Below, one piece after another: positions 25,722 through 34,002 of a stretch of 64,000 nt of DNA (the stretch's first letter is position 1; each line of letters starts with the position of its first letter). The notes under the pieces were generated by a model. The model ran no database searches. It was given only the letters and a program-made list of their open reading frames with translations, and was not told the origin of the DNA. The translations under genes were made by a program, and so were the position numbers. Source of the stretch: Nonomuraea pusilla (GTDB taxonomy: Bacteria > Actinomycetota > Actinomycetes > Streptosporangiales > Streptosporangiaceae); the NCBI RefSeq assembly GCF_900109355.1, contig NZ_FOBF01000025.1, forward strand, positions 89,687 through 153,686, written 5' to 3'.

Positions 25722-26288
25722 TCAGGAGGCAGAGGCGGGGCTGTACACCAGGTGCAGCACGCCCGTCTTGAACGTCTCCGAGGAGACGAGCGTCAGCGGG
25801 ACCGGCTTCTCCGCCTCCGCGAACAGCCGCTCGCCCTTGCCGACCGCGACCGGGTGCACCAGCAGGCGCAGCTCGTCCAGCAGCCCCGCGTCCAGCAGCT
25901 GGCGGACGATCGACACCGAGCCGCTCATCGCGATGTGCGTGTCGCCCGGCTCCTGCTTCAGCGCGGCGACGGCCTCGACGAGGTCGCCCCGCAACTGCTC
26001 GGAGTTGCGCCAGGTGAACTCCGGCGACTGGCGCGACACGACGATCTTCCGCGCGTCGCCGAGCGCCTTGGCCATGCCGGCGTCCGCCTCGCCCGCCGTC
26101 TCGCGCGCCGGCCAGGCCCCGGCGAAGCTGTCGTACGTCCTGCGGCCGAGGAGCACGGTGTCGGCGGTGGCGAGCTGCTCCGTCACGGCGACGCCCATCT
26201 CGTCGTTGAAGTACGGGAAGTGCCAGGCCGCCGGGTCCTCGACGACGCCGTCGAGCGAGATGAACAGGCCTGCGACGATCTTCCTCAT
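25722..26288 (-). CDS. dihydrofolate reductase-fold protein (RibD C-terminal family)
   Basis: A 188-residue protein of the RibD_C/DHFR-like family common in actinomycetes: start MRKIVAGLFISLDGVVEDP, the TADTVLLGRRTYDSFAGAWP block, RKIVVSRQSPEF, and the conserved MSGSVSIVRQLLDAGLLDELRL nucleotide-binding region. These proteins bind NADPH, but true folate or pyrimidine substrates are rarely known; they are not the housekeeping FolA. GGAGGA lies 6 bases upstream of ATG 26288. The gene stands between the LamG-RHS operon and an alpha/beta hydrolase gene, all on the minus strand, with a 119-base gap on the upstream side. No functional link is apparent. Confidence 0.85.
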   Translation of the reverse strand: MRKIVAGLFISLDGVVEDPAAWHFPYFNDEMGVAVTEQLATADTVLLGRRTYDSFAGAWPARETAGEADAGMAKALGDARKIVVSRQSPEFTWRNSEQLRGDLVEAVAALKQEPGDTHIAMSGSVSIVRQLLDAGLLDELRLLVHPVAVGKGERLFAEAEKPVPLTLVSSETFKTGVLHLVYSPASAS

Positions 26289-26407
26289 GACGTTCCTCCA
26301 TCGGGTTCGCGGGCCGTCCCGGCCCGGCTGTTCGGTATGGCTGTAGCCTGCCGAGCCGCCCTTACGGAGCCCTTACGGCCTTCCTTAGGCCTCCTTCCGC
26401 CGGCCGT

Positions 26408-27247
26408 TCAGCCCCGGGACCAGAGATCGGCCAGCGCCCCGTTCACCTGCTCGGGCGCCTCGACGTGCGGGTAGTGGGCGCTGCCGGGAACCCGCAGGTG
26501 CCGGGCGCCGATCCGCTCGGCCGTGACCCGCGCGCAGGCCATGAGGGGGACGCCGCCGCGCTCCCGGTACGGCCCCGGCGCGTTCTCCCAGGTGCCCGAG
26601 ACGACCAGCTTGGGGAAGCCGGCCGCCCGCAGCGCGGGCAGGGGGACGCCGGCCTCCCAGCAGACGCGTTCGCGCAGCGCCGTGCCGGCCGCGCGCAGCC
26701 GCCGCTCGCCCGTGTCCGGCTCCGGCATGCCGGCCGAGCCGGCGGCGGCCCGCAGCCACTGCTCCGGCGTCAGGTCGGGCAGGTCGGCGTAGGCGGCGCG
26801 GTTGGCGCGCAGCGCCTCGGCCACGGCGGGGTCGTCGGCCGCCGCCTGGTAGCAGCCGGGCTCGATCAGCGTGAGCGAGAGCACCGCCTCCGGCCTGCGC
26901 GCCGCGGCGATCATGGCTCCCACGGCGCCGTACGAGTGGCCGACCAGGTGCGCGCCCGCGCCGAGGAGTTCGGCGACGTCGTCGGCGTCGGCCAGGTAGT
27001 CGCCGGCGAACCTGTCACCCGCGTCGGGGCTCCCGCCGTGGCCGCGCCGGTCCATCAGGAGCAGCCGGAACCGGCCGGCCAGCGGGCGCTGCGCCGCGAA
27101 CCCGTACACGGGGTCGTCGCCCCAGCTCGTCGAGCCGTGGACGAAGACCGCTCGCGGCGCGTTCGGCGGGCCGAGCGCGGTCACGCGCACGGCGCCGGGC
27201 AGGGGGCCGTTCGCACGGAACAGCGGGGCGGCGGGGGAGAGGGACAT
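26408..27247 (-). CDS. alpha/beta hydrolase
   Basis: A 279-residue alpha/beta hydrolase: oxyanion region AVFVHGSTSWGDDPVYG, LLLMDRRGHGGSPDAGDRF, nucleophile elbow LVGHSYGAVGAM, an acidic residue in the segment after the cap, and a C-terminal His in GSAHYPHVEAPEQV. It resembles haloalkane dehalogenase/epoxide hydrolase-like esterases acting on small molecules. ATG 27247 is chosen because AAGGAG lies 6 bases upstream; an upstream in-frame ATG (27265) has none. It is divergent from a TetR regulator with a shared operator between them, so expression is probably induced by the TetR ligand, possibly the hydrolase substrate or product. The substrate is not predictable. Confidence 0.85.
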   Translation of the reverse strand: MSLSPAAPLFRANGPLPGAVRVTALGPPNAPRAVFVHGSTSWGDDPVYGFAAQRPLAGRFRLLLMDRRGHGGSPDAGDRFAGDYLADADDVAELLGAGAHLVGHSYGAVGAMIAAARRPEAVLSLTLIEPGCYQAAADDPAVAEALRANRAAYADLPDLTPEQWLRAAAGSAGMPEPDTGERRLRAAGTALRERVCWEAGVPLPALRAAGFPKLVVSGTWENAPGPYRERGGVPLMACARVTAERIGARHLRVPGSAHYPHVEAPEQVNGALADLWSRG

Positions 27248-27257
27248 GCACGGCTCC

Positions 27258-27283
27258 TTGAACATCGTTCAACGGTATTGAAC
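27258..27283. promoter_or_regulatory. TetR-type operator, three alternating half-sites
   Basis: TTGAAC (27258-27263), GTTCAA (27267-27272) and TTGAAC (27278-27283) alternate in orientation, giving two overlapping dyads with 3-bp and 5-bp spacers. The block lies 11 bases upstream of the hydrolase start and 50 bases upstream of the TetR start, so binding would block both promoters. Confidence 0.6.
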
Positions 27284-27332
27284 GCTGTATAAGAGAAGGG
27301 GGAGGTGCTCGTCAAGCCGGTAGGGTGATCGC

Positions 27333-28061
27333 GTGCCGTCGTCAGAGTCCTCCGGCGGGTCGGTGTGGCTGCGTCCGGAACGGCCGCCGCGCGACCGCCG
27401 GCTCACCCGCGAGCGGATCGTCGACGTGGCCGTCGCCGTCCTCGACGCCGAAGGGCACGGCGGCCTGTCGATGCGCCGGGTCGCCACCGAGCTGGGCGTC
27501 ACCGCGGGGTCGCTGTACTGGTACGTACGCACCAAGGACGACCTGCTGGAGCTGGCCCTCGACCGCGTGCTCGCGGAGGTGTCCGCCGACCCCGGCGCCC
27601 CGGGCTGGCGGCCCGCCCTCGCCGCGCTGGCCCGCAGCAACCGCGCCATGCTGCTGCGCCACCGCTGGGCCCTGTCCGAGCTGACCCTCAGGCCCAACCT
27701 CGGGCCGAACGCCCTCGCCCTGGCCGAGACCGGGCTGCGCCTGCTGGAACGCGCCGGGTTCGCCGGCGCCGACCTCGACGCCGCCATGGCGGCCGTCAAC
27801 GACCACGTGGTCGGCGCGGTCATCGCCGAGGTCGCCTGGCACGGCACCCTGGAACGCATGGGCGAGAGCGGGGCCGGCTGGGGCGAGCGCGCCGCCGGCT
27901 ACCTGCGCGAGGTCGCCGCACGCCACCCGGCGCTGGCCCGCAGGATGGCCGCCACGGGCGAGATCGACGTCGAGCGCGAGAGCGAGCGGCGCTTCGAGTT
28001 CGGCCTGGACTGCCTCCTGGACGGCCTCGCCGCCCGCCGCCTCGCCCCGCCCCCGCCATGA
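27333..28061 (+). CDS. TetR-family transcriptional regulator (TetR_C type)
   Basis: A 242-residue regulator with the N-terminal three-helix DNA-binding domain (LTRERIVDVAVAVLDAEGHGGLSMRRVATELGVTAGSLYWYV) and a longer C-terminal ligand domain of the tetracycline-repressor type, with NRAMLLRHRWALSELTLRPNLGPNAL and a VNDHVVGAVIAEVAW helix. The start is GTG 27333 with AGGGTGA 5 bases upstream. It is divergent from the alpha/beta hydrolase, and the intergenic half-site cluster at 27258-27283 is the probable operator. A perfect palindrome 13 bases beyond the stop likely terminates it. The ligand is unknown; control of the neighbouring hydrolase is inferred from position. Confidence 0.88.
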   Translation: MPSSESSGGSVWLRPERPPRDRRLTRERIVDVAVAVLDAEGHGGLSMRRVATELGVTAGSLYWYVRTKDDLLELALDRVLAEVSADPGAPGWRPALAALARSNRAMLLRHRWALSELTLRPNLGPNALALAETGLRLLERAGFAGADLDAAMAAVNDHVVGAVIAEVAWHGTLERMGESGAGWGERAAGYLREVAARHPALARRMAATGEIDVERESERRFEFGLDCLLDGLAARRLAPPPP

Positions 28062-28074
28062 GCCCCCCGGCGGA

Positions 28075-28094
28075 TCCCGCCGGGCCCGGCGGGA
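28075..28094 (+). terminator. palindromic terminator after TetR gene
   Basis: TCCCGCCGGG (28075-28084) is followed directly by its reverse complement CCCGGCGGGA (28085-28094), a 20-bp perfect palindrome (the stem needs a few central bases as loop) just downstream of the TetR stop. Confidence 0.5.
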
Positions 28095-28223
28095 CGGAGG
28101 GCGTTCCGGGCGCGCTACGGTGAGGTACCCCGACAAACCTCCACAAGAAATGCTCATCATGGACGAACCGCTCGATCGTGCATCCAGGTTTCAAACCGGG
28201 CCTATCATCGCCGGGCGTCCCGC

Positions 28224-31013
28224 GTGACCGCAGGGCACGGCGCCGCGCCCCTTCTGGAGCCCGCGGCACTGGTGGGACGCCAGGCCGAGACCGACACGAT
28301 CCTCGGCGTCGTCGAGGGCTGCGGGGAACCCCGCATGCTGCTCCTGCTCGGCGAGGCGGGCACGGGCAAGACGAGGCTGCTCGCCGTCGCGGCCGACCGG
28401 GCGCGCGGCGCCGGCGTGCTCGTCCTGGAGGCGCAGGGCAGCGAGGCCGAGTCCCGGCAGTCCTTCGCATCGCTGCACCAGCTGCTCCTGCCCCTCCTGC
28501 CCGACGCCGGCACGCTGCCCGCGCACCTGCGGGTGGCGCTGGAGACCGCGTTCGGCATCGCCCCCGCCGAGGCCCAGCCCGACGCGACGCTGCTGCGCAT
28601 GGCCGTGCTCACGCTGCTGACCGGCGCGTCCAGGCGGCGGCGCCTCCTGCTGGTCGTGGACGACGTCCAGCACCTCGACCGCGACTCGCTCGACGTCCTG
28701 GGCTTCGTGATGCGCCGCACCGCGGTGGAGGCCGTGCGGGTGCTGCTGGCTGCGCGCGGGCAGACGCCACCGGAGGGCGTCGCCGCGGACCTGCCCGTCC
28801 TGCTGCTGGGCCCCCTGACCGAGCAGGCCGCGGCCGAGCTGCTGGACGCCCAGCCGCACCCGCCCACCGGCGGGACGCGCATCGACCTGCTCCAGCAGGC
28901 CGGCGGGAACCCCCTGGCCATCGTCGAGTTGTGCCGCGCGGCCAGGACGGGCGGCGCGCGGGCGCTGCCCGGCGACGGGCTGCCGCAGACGCAGCGCATC
29001 CAGGAGATGTACGCCGCCCGCCTGCGCGCCCTCCCGGAGACCACCAGACGGCTCGTCCTGTACGCGGCGGCCTCGGAGCAGGGGGACCTCGCCACCGTCA
29101 TGGCCGCCGCGGGAGCCGGGCCCGGCCTGCGGGACTGGGCGCCCGCCGAGGACGCCGGCCTCGTGACCGTCCTGGACGGGCGGGTCGCCTTCCGCCACCC
29201 GCTGGCGCGGGCCGCCTCCTACCACGGAGGCCCCGCCTACCTGCGCCACCAGGCGCACAAGGACCTCGCGGCCGCCCTCGCCTCCGACCCGGCCCGCCGC
29301 GCCTGGCACCTGGCCGCCGCCTGCCTCGGGCACGACGAGACGGTGGCGGCGGCCCTGGAGGACACCGCGCAGCTCGCCGAGCGGCGCGGCGGCTTCTTCG
29401 CGGCGGCGCGGGCGCTGGAACGCGCGGCGGAGTGCAGCCCCGAGCCCGCCGACCGGGCCCGCCGGTACGCCAAGGCCCTGCGCGCCGCGCAGAACGCCGG
29501 CGACCCGTCGTGGGTGCGCGAGCTGTACGACAAGGTCGTCGCGCTGACCGAGGACCGCGACCTGCTCGGCGTCGCCGCCTGCGGCGCCGGCATCGCCCTA
29601 TCGCTGTCGGGCCACCAGCGGCAGGGACTCCAGGTGCTGCTGAGCGCGCTGCGCCCGCATCCGCCCGCCGACGGCATGACGGTGCTCGCCCTGGCCGCCG
29701 TGCTGCAGGCGGTCGGGTTCCAGTCGGGCCTGCCCGAGGGGAGGCTCCCGATCGCCTCCCTGCTCGGCCCGGACAGGGCCGCCGCCCACGCCACGCCCTA
29801 CGCCGAGCTGACGGCGCCGGAGTCCGTCGAGGTGGTGCGGGCCGTGACCCTGGCGGGCGCCGACCCGGTCAAGGCTCCCGAGCTGCTGGCGCGCGTCCGC
29901 AGGAGGCCCGGCGCGCCTGGCCTCGCCGACGGCGTCCCGGAGATGACCCGCCTGCACGCGCTCGGCGGGCTCGCCTGGTACGCCGACGAGTCGGAGCTGG
30001 CGGTCGAGTTCTACCGGCGGGCGTACGCCATGCTTGCCGCGTACGGCTCCATGGGCCCCGCGGGGCCGACGCTGGCGGCGATGGGCTCGGCGCTGATCGA
30101 CACGGGCCGCTGGGCCGAGGCCGACGAGCACCTGGAGCAGACGGCGACGCTGGCCGCGGTCCACAAGCTGCGGCATCTGGAGATCGACGTCGAGGCGCTG
30201 CGGGCGACCCTGCGCGCCCTGCGCGGCGAGCCGGGCGGCGTGCCGGCCGACCCCGCCTGGACGGCCGTCAGCCTGGAGGAGAACCGGGCCACGCACGCCC
30301 GCCTGCTGCGGGCCGCGGGCGCGGCCGCCGCCGCGGCGGGCGACTTCGACGCCGCGTTGCGCCACTTCATGGCGCTGTTCGGCGAGGACGGCACGCCCCT
30401 GCACTACTTCCTGTCGTACCGTTCGGTCGCCGACCTCGCCGCCGCCGCCCACCGGACGGGACGGCAGGAGGAGGCCGCGCCGATCGTGGCGGCGGTGCGC
30501 GAGGCCGTGGGGCCGCGGCCGACGACCAGGATGACGCTGCTGCTGCACCACGCCGCCGCGCTGACCGGCGACCCGAAGGACGCCGAGCACCACTTCAGGC
30601 TCGCCGTCGTCAACCCCGGGGGCGACCAGTGGCCGCCGGCCAGGGCGCAGGCCCGGCTCCACTACGCGCAGTGGCTGCGCAGGCGCCGCCGCCCTCTGGA
30701 CGCCCGGCCGCTCCTCGCCGCCGCGCTGGAGTCGTTCACGCGGCTCGGCGCGGCCGGGTCGGCGGAGGAGGCGCGCAGGGAGTTGCGGGCGAGCGGCGTC
30801 GGGGGCGCCCCCGTGGAGCCCGACCCGCTGTCGGAGCTGACCGCGCAGCAGCGGCAGATCGTCCGGCTGGCGGCGCAGGGCCTGCGCAACAGGGAGATCG
30901 CCGAGCAGCTCATGCTCTCGCCCCGGACCGTCAGCTCGCACCTGTACAACGTGTACCCCAAGCTGGGTGTGAGCAGCCGCCACCAGCTCCGCGACTTCTT
31001 CGGCGACCTGTGA
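28224..31013 (+). CDS. LuxR-family regulator with N-terminal AAA ATPase (LAL type)
   Basis: A 929-residue LAL (large ATP-binding LuxR) regulator. Walker A is GEAGTGKT at residues 43-50, Walker B lies around residues 142-152 (LLLVVDDVQHLD), followed by a helical, TPR-like middle of about 500 residues rich in Ala and Leu, and a C-terminal LuxR helix-turn-helix (LSELTAQQRQIVRLAAQGLRN through LMLSPRTVSSHLYNVYPKLGV). Such proteins are usually activators whose ATPase gates DNA binding in response to a ligand. The start GTG 28224 lacks a ribosome-binding site, but TATCAT (28203-28208) could be a -10. Three alpha/beta hydrolase genes follow on the same strand with short gaps, so they are likely targets or co-transcribed partners. 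Confidence 0.88.
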   Translation: MTAGHGAAPLLEPAALVGRQAETDTILGVVEGCGEPRMLLLLGEAGTGKTRLLAVAADRARGAGVLVLEAQGSEAESRQSFASLHQLLLPLLPDAGTLPAHLRVALETAFGIAPAEAQPDATLLRMAVLTLLTGASRRRRLLLVVDDVQHLDRDSLDVLGFVMRRTAVEAVRVLLAARGQTPPEGVAADLPVLLLGPLTEQAAAELLDAQPHPPTGGTRIDLLQQAGGNPLAIVELCRAARTGGARALPGDGLPQTQRIQEMYAARLRALPETTRRLVLYAAASEQGDLATVMAAAGAGPGLRDWAPAEDAGLVTVLDGRVAFRHPLARAASYHGGPAYLRHQAHKDLAAALASDPARRAWHLAAACLGHDETVAAALEDTAQLAERRGGFFAAARALERAAECSPEPADRARRYAKALRAAQNAGDPSWVRELYDKVVALTEDRDLLGVAACGAGIALSLSGHQRQGLQVLLSALRPHPPADGMTVLALAAVLQAVGFQSGLPEGRLPIASLLGPDRAAAHATPYAELTAPESVEVVRAVTLAGADPVKAPELLARVRRRPGAPGLADGVPEMTRLHALGGLAWYADESELAVEFYRRAYAMLAAYGSMGPAGPTLAAMGSALIDTGRWAEADEHLEQTATLAAVHKLRHLEIDVEALRATLRALRGEPGGVPADPAWTAVSLEENRATHARLLRAAGAAAAAAGDFDAALRHFMALFGEDGTPLHYFLSYRSVADLAAAAHRTGRQEEAAPIVAAVREAVGPRPTTRMTLLLHHAAALTGDPKDAEHHFRLAVVNPGGDQWPPARAQARLHYAQWLRRRRRPLDARPLLAAALESFTRLGAAGSAEEARRELRASGVGGAPVEPDPLSELTAQQRQIVRLAAQGLRNREIAEQLMLSPRTVSSHLYNVYPKLGVSSRHQLRDFFGDL

Positions 31014-31061
31014 CCGCAGCACCCCGGCCGCCCGGCCGGCACGACGACGAGAGGTGAGCCC

Positions 31062-32054
31062 GTGGCGACGCAGCCCGGCGGACCGCCCGCCGACGAGCCC
31101 CCGGTCGTTCTCGACCCCCTGATCCGCAGGCTCGTCGACGCCTCGGCCGACCCGCCCTACCTGCACCAGCTCGGCCCCGTCGACGGCCGGCAGGCGCTGC
31201 TGGAGGCCCAGGGTCACCCGCGCGACGACGCCGGCGTGGACGCCGAGCTCCACGCGGCGCCGGTGGGGCCACGCGGCCTCACCGGCTTCTGGATCTTCCG
31301 CCCCCCGGCCACCGCGGGGCGGGCGCTTCCCGCGGTCCTGTACGTCCACGGCGGACGCTGGATGCTCGGCGACGCGGAGACGCACGCCAGGCTGGTGTGC
31401 GAGCTCGCGACCCTCAGCGGGGCGGCGTTCGTCGTCCCCGAGTACACCCGCACCCCGGAGGCGCGGTACCCGGTGGCCGTCGAGGAGGCGTACGCGGTGC
31501 TGACGTGGGTGGCCGAGCACGCGGCCGACCTGGAGCTGGACGGGCGCAGGCTCGCCGTGGCGGGCGACTGCGCGGGCGCCACCATGGCGGCGGCGCTGAC
31601 GATGACGGCCAAGCGGCGCGGCGGCCCCCGCCTCCGCGCCCAGCTGCTCTACTACCCGATGACCGATCCGCGCTGCGACACCGACTCGCAGCGGCGCTTC
31701 GCCTCCGGCCATCTGCTGACGAGGGCGGCGCTGGAGTGGTACTGGCAGCAGTACGCCGACGACGAGCGCGACCTCGCCGAGCCCACCGCGGCGCCGCTGC
31801 GGGCGACCCCGGACGACCTCGCGGGGCTGCCGCCCGCCCTGATCGTCTCGGCGGAGGCCGACGTCGTGCGGGACGAGGGCGAGGAGTACGCGCGCCGGCT
31901 GCTGGCCTCGGGCGTGCCCGTCACCGCCGTCCGCTACCTCGGGACCGTCCACGACTTCGCGTCGCTCAACGCCGTACGGGACAGCCCCCCGGCGCGCGCC
32001 GCCGTGCGGCAGGGCGGCCTGTTCCTCAGGGACGCGCTCGCCGTCCAGCCCTGA
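31062..32054 (+). CDS. HSL-type alpha/beta hydrolase with Cys at the nucleophile position
   Basis: A 330-residue hormone-sensitive-lipase family protein: oxyanion HGG in YVHGGRWMLGD, conserved VVPEYTRTPEARYPVAVEEAY, then the nucleophile elbow AGDCAGA in which residue 170 is Cys (codon TGC 31569-31571) where the family has Ser (GDSAGG). The acid (EADVVRDEGEEYA) and His (TVHDF) positions are kept. The next gene is a close paralogue with the normal Ser. Cys nucleophiles are known in a few alpha/beta hydrolases such as dienelactone hydrolase, so this may be an altered or very weak esterase, or a non-catalytic sensor. GTG 31062 has GAGGTGA upstream. It follows the LAL regulator by 48 bases. Confidence 0.87.
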   Translation: MATQPGGPPADEPPVVLDPLIRRLVDASADPPYLHQLGPVDGRQALLEAQGHPRDDAGVDAELHAAPVGPRGLTGFWIFRPPATAGRALPAVLYVHGGRWMLGDAETHARLVCELATLSGAAFVVPEYTRTPEARYPVAVEEAYAVLTWVAEHAADLELDGRRLAVAGDCAGATMAAALTMTAKRRGGPRLRAQLLYYPMTDPRCDTDSQRRFASGHLLTRAALEWYWQQYADDERDLAEPTAAPLRATPDDLAGLPPALIVSAEADVVRDEGEEYARRLLASGVPVTAVRYLGTVHDFASLNAVRDSPPARAAVRQGGLFLRDALAVQP

Positions 32055-32186
32055 CCAGCGCTGATCCGGCGCCGATCCGCCGCGAAGGCCAGTCAACATA
32101 CTGATGCGTCCAGTACGTCCGCGTTGGGAGGCTGATGCGGCATGAGCCGCCGGGGGGCGGCTCCCACACGTCTGGAAAGAGGCAGC

Positions 32187-33143
32187 ATGTCCGACATCAA
32201 GCCCGTCCTCGAAGAGGCGGCGCAGGCGTTCGCCGAGGCGACGAAGAACCCGCCCTTCCTGTACGACCTCGGCCCCGAGGAGGGCCGCAAGGCCGTCGAC
32301 GCCGTGCAGGACGGCGACGTGCCGGTGCCCGACGCCGACGTCGAGGACCTCGACATCCCCGGCGGCCCGTCCGGCACGGTATCGATCCGGGTCTTCCGCC
32401 CGGCGGGCGCGCGGGGCGTCCTGCCCGTCGTGCTGTACGTCCACGGCGCCGGCTGGGTGTTCGGCAACGCCCACACCCACGACCGCCTCGTCCGCGAGCT
32501 GACCGTACGCGCCCAGGCCGCCACGGTGTTCGTCGACTACAGCCTCTCCCCGGAGGCGAAGTACCCGACGGCGATCGAGGAGATCTACGCCGCGCTGGAG
32601 TGGATCGCCGCGCGAGGGGCGGAGCACGGCCTCGACCCGTCCCGCATCGCGGTGGCGGGCGACTCGGTCGGCGGCAACATGAGCGCGGCCACCACCATCC
32701 TGGCCAAGCGGCGGGGCGGCCCGAGGCTCGCCGCGCAGCTGCTGTTCTACCCCGTCACCGACGCGAACTTCGGCACCGCCTCCTACGAGCAGTTCGCCAC
32801 CGGCTACTTCCTCAGCCGTGACGGGATGAAGTGGTTCTGGGACCAGTACACGACCGACCCCGCCCAGCGGGCCGAGATCACCGCCTCGCCGCTGCGCGCC
32901 GGGCTGGACGACCTCGCCGGGCTGCCGCCGGCGCTTGTCATCGTGGCGGAGGCCGACGTGCTGCGCGACGAGGGCGAGGCGTACGCCGCCAAGCTGCGCG
33001 CCGCGGGCGTGCCCGTCACCGCCGTCCGCTACCAGGGCGTCATCCACGACTTCGTCATGGTCAACGCGATGCGGGACACGTACGCCGCCAGGGCCGCCAC
33101 CCGGCAGGGCGGCGACTTCCTCCACGACGCCCTGCACGCCTGA
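32187..33143 (+). CDS. HSL-type alpha/beta hydrolase (esterase/lipase)
   Basis: A 318-residue family IV (HSL) esterase, paralogous to the preceding gene along its whole length: HGAGWVFGNAHTHDRL oxyanion region (second Gly of HGG replaced by Ala), YSLSPEAKYPTAIEEIYAAL, nucleophile Ser160 in AGDSVGGNMSAA, acid in EADVLRDEGEAYA, His in VIHDFVMVNA. ATG 32187 with GAGG 5 bases upstream is preferred over an in-frame ATG at 32142. Likely cytoplasmic, acting on short-chain or bulky esters. Lies in a run of LAL regulator plus three hydrolases and is probably under that regulator. The catalytic triad is complete here, in contrast to its Cys-bearing neighbour. Confidence 0.9.
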   Translation: MSDIKPVLEEAAQAFAEATKNPPFLYDLGPEEGRKAVDAVQDGDVPVPDADVEDLDIPGGPSGTVSIRVFRPAGARGVLPVVLYVHGAGWVFGNAHTHDRLVRELTVRAQAATVFVDYSLSPEAKYPTAIEEIYAALEWIAARGAEHGLDPSRIAVAGDSVGGNMSAATTILAKRRGGPRLAAQLLFYPVTDANFGTASYEQFATGYFLSRDGMKWFWDQYTTDPAQRAEITASPLRAGLDDLAGLPPALVIVAEADVLRDEGEAYAAKLRAAGVPVTAVRYQGVIHDFVMVNAMRDTYAARAATRQGGDFLHDALHA

Positions 33144-33165
33144 GCCCGCGCCCGCGACCGCGGGC
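33144..33165 (+). other. hairpin between hydrolase genes
   Basis: GCCCGCG (33144-33150) pairs with CGCGGGC (33159-33165) immediately after the stop codon, with an 8-nt loop. It could attenuate transcription into the third hydrolase gene, which starts 90 bases further on with its own strong ribosome-binding site. Confidence 0.35.
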
Positions 33166-33254
33166 CGACCCTTCCCGCGCCCGCCATCCCGACCGGGCTC
33201 ACCTCTGATTCGGGCTCGCCTCCGGGCGGCCGACCATGACAAGGAGCTGACTCC

Positions 33255-33980
33255 ATGACCGCGAACGCCACACCCACCGTCGTCCTCGTCCACGGCGCCT
33301 TCGCCGACGCCTCAAGCTGGTCCGGCGTCATCGCCGACCTCCAGGACCACGGCATCCCCGTGGTCGCGCCGCCCAACCCGCTGCGCGGCCTGGCCTCCGA
33401 CGCCGCCTACGTCGCCTCCGTGGCCGCGCGGATCGACGGGCCCGTCGTGCTCGCCGGCCACTCGTACGGCGGCGCGCTCATCACCGTCGCCGGAACCGCC
33501 GGCAACGTCGCCGGCCTGGTGTACGTCGCCGCCTACGCGCCGGACGAGGGCGAGAGCCTGGGCGAGCTGCAGGGCCGTTACGCCGAGCCGCCGCTGGCCG
33601 GCGCGCTGCGGCCCGCCGACTACCCCCTGCCGGACGGCGGGACCGCCGTCGAGTTCACCATCGACGCCGGCGCCTTCCCGTCGGTCTTCGCCGCCGACGT
33701 GCCCGCCGAGGTCACCAGGGTGCTGGCGGTGGCGCAGCGCCCGCTGGCCGCCTCCGCGTTCACCGAGCCGGCGAGCGCGGCCGCCTGGAAGGCGAAGCCG
33801 TCCTGGGCGCTGGTGGCGACCGGCGACCAGGCGATCAACCCCGAGGTCCAGCGTTTCGGCGCGCGGCGGGCCGGGGCGACGATCGTCGAGGCGGAAGGCG
33901 CCTCGCACGCCGTCGCGGTGTCCCGCCCCAAGGACGTGGCCGCCCTCATCCGCGAGGCCGTCGAGGCCACCTCGGCCTGA
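33255..33980 (+). CDS. alpha/beta hydrolase (hydroxynitrile lyase/RsbQ-like esterase group)
   Basis: A 241-residue alpha/beta hydrolase with VVLVHGAFADASSWSGVIADLQ at the N-terminus, VVAPPNPLRGLASDAAYVASV, nucleophile Ser70 in LAGHSYGGALI, and a C-terminal His in GASHAVAVSRPKDVAAL; the conserved LVATGDQAINPEVQRFGARRAGA holds the likely acid. This subgroup is widespread in soil bacteria and usually annotated only as hydrolase. AAGGAG lies 8 bases before ATG 33255. It is the third of three hydrolases after the LAL regulator, separated by 111 bases and a hairpin, so partly independent expression is possible. It is convergent with the nicotinate phosphoribosyltransferase gene. Confidence 0.88.
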   Translation: MTANATPTVVLVHGAFADASSWSGVIADLQDHGIPVVAPPNPLRGLASDAAYVASVAARIDGPVVLAGHSYGGALITVAGTAGNVAGLVYVAAYAPDEGESLGELQGRYAEPPLAGALRPADYPLPDGGTAVEFTIDAGAFPSVFAADVPAEVTRVLAVAQRPLAASAFTEPASAAAWKAKPSWALVATGDQAINPEVQRFGARRAGATIVEAEGASHAVAVSRPKDVAALIREAVEATSA

Positions 33981-34002
33981 CACCCACGCCAGGCCCGCGT
34001 CC

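Noticed and set aside
29598..33293. Minus-strand open frame of about 1230 codons under the LAL and hydrolase genes
   Set aside because: Antisense shadow; the plus-strand genes have complete domains, starts and ribosome-binding sites.
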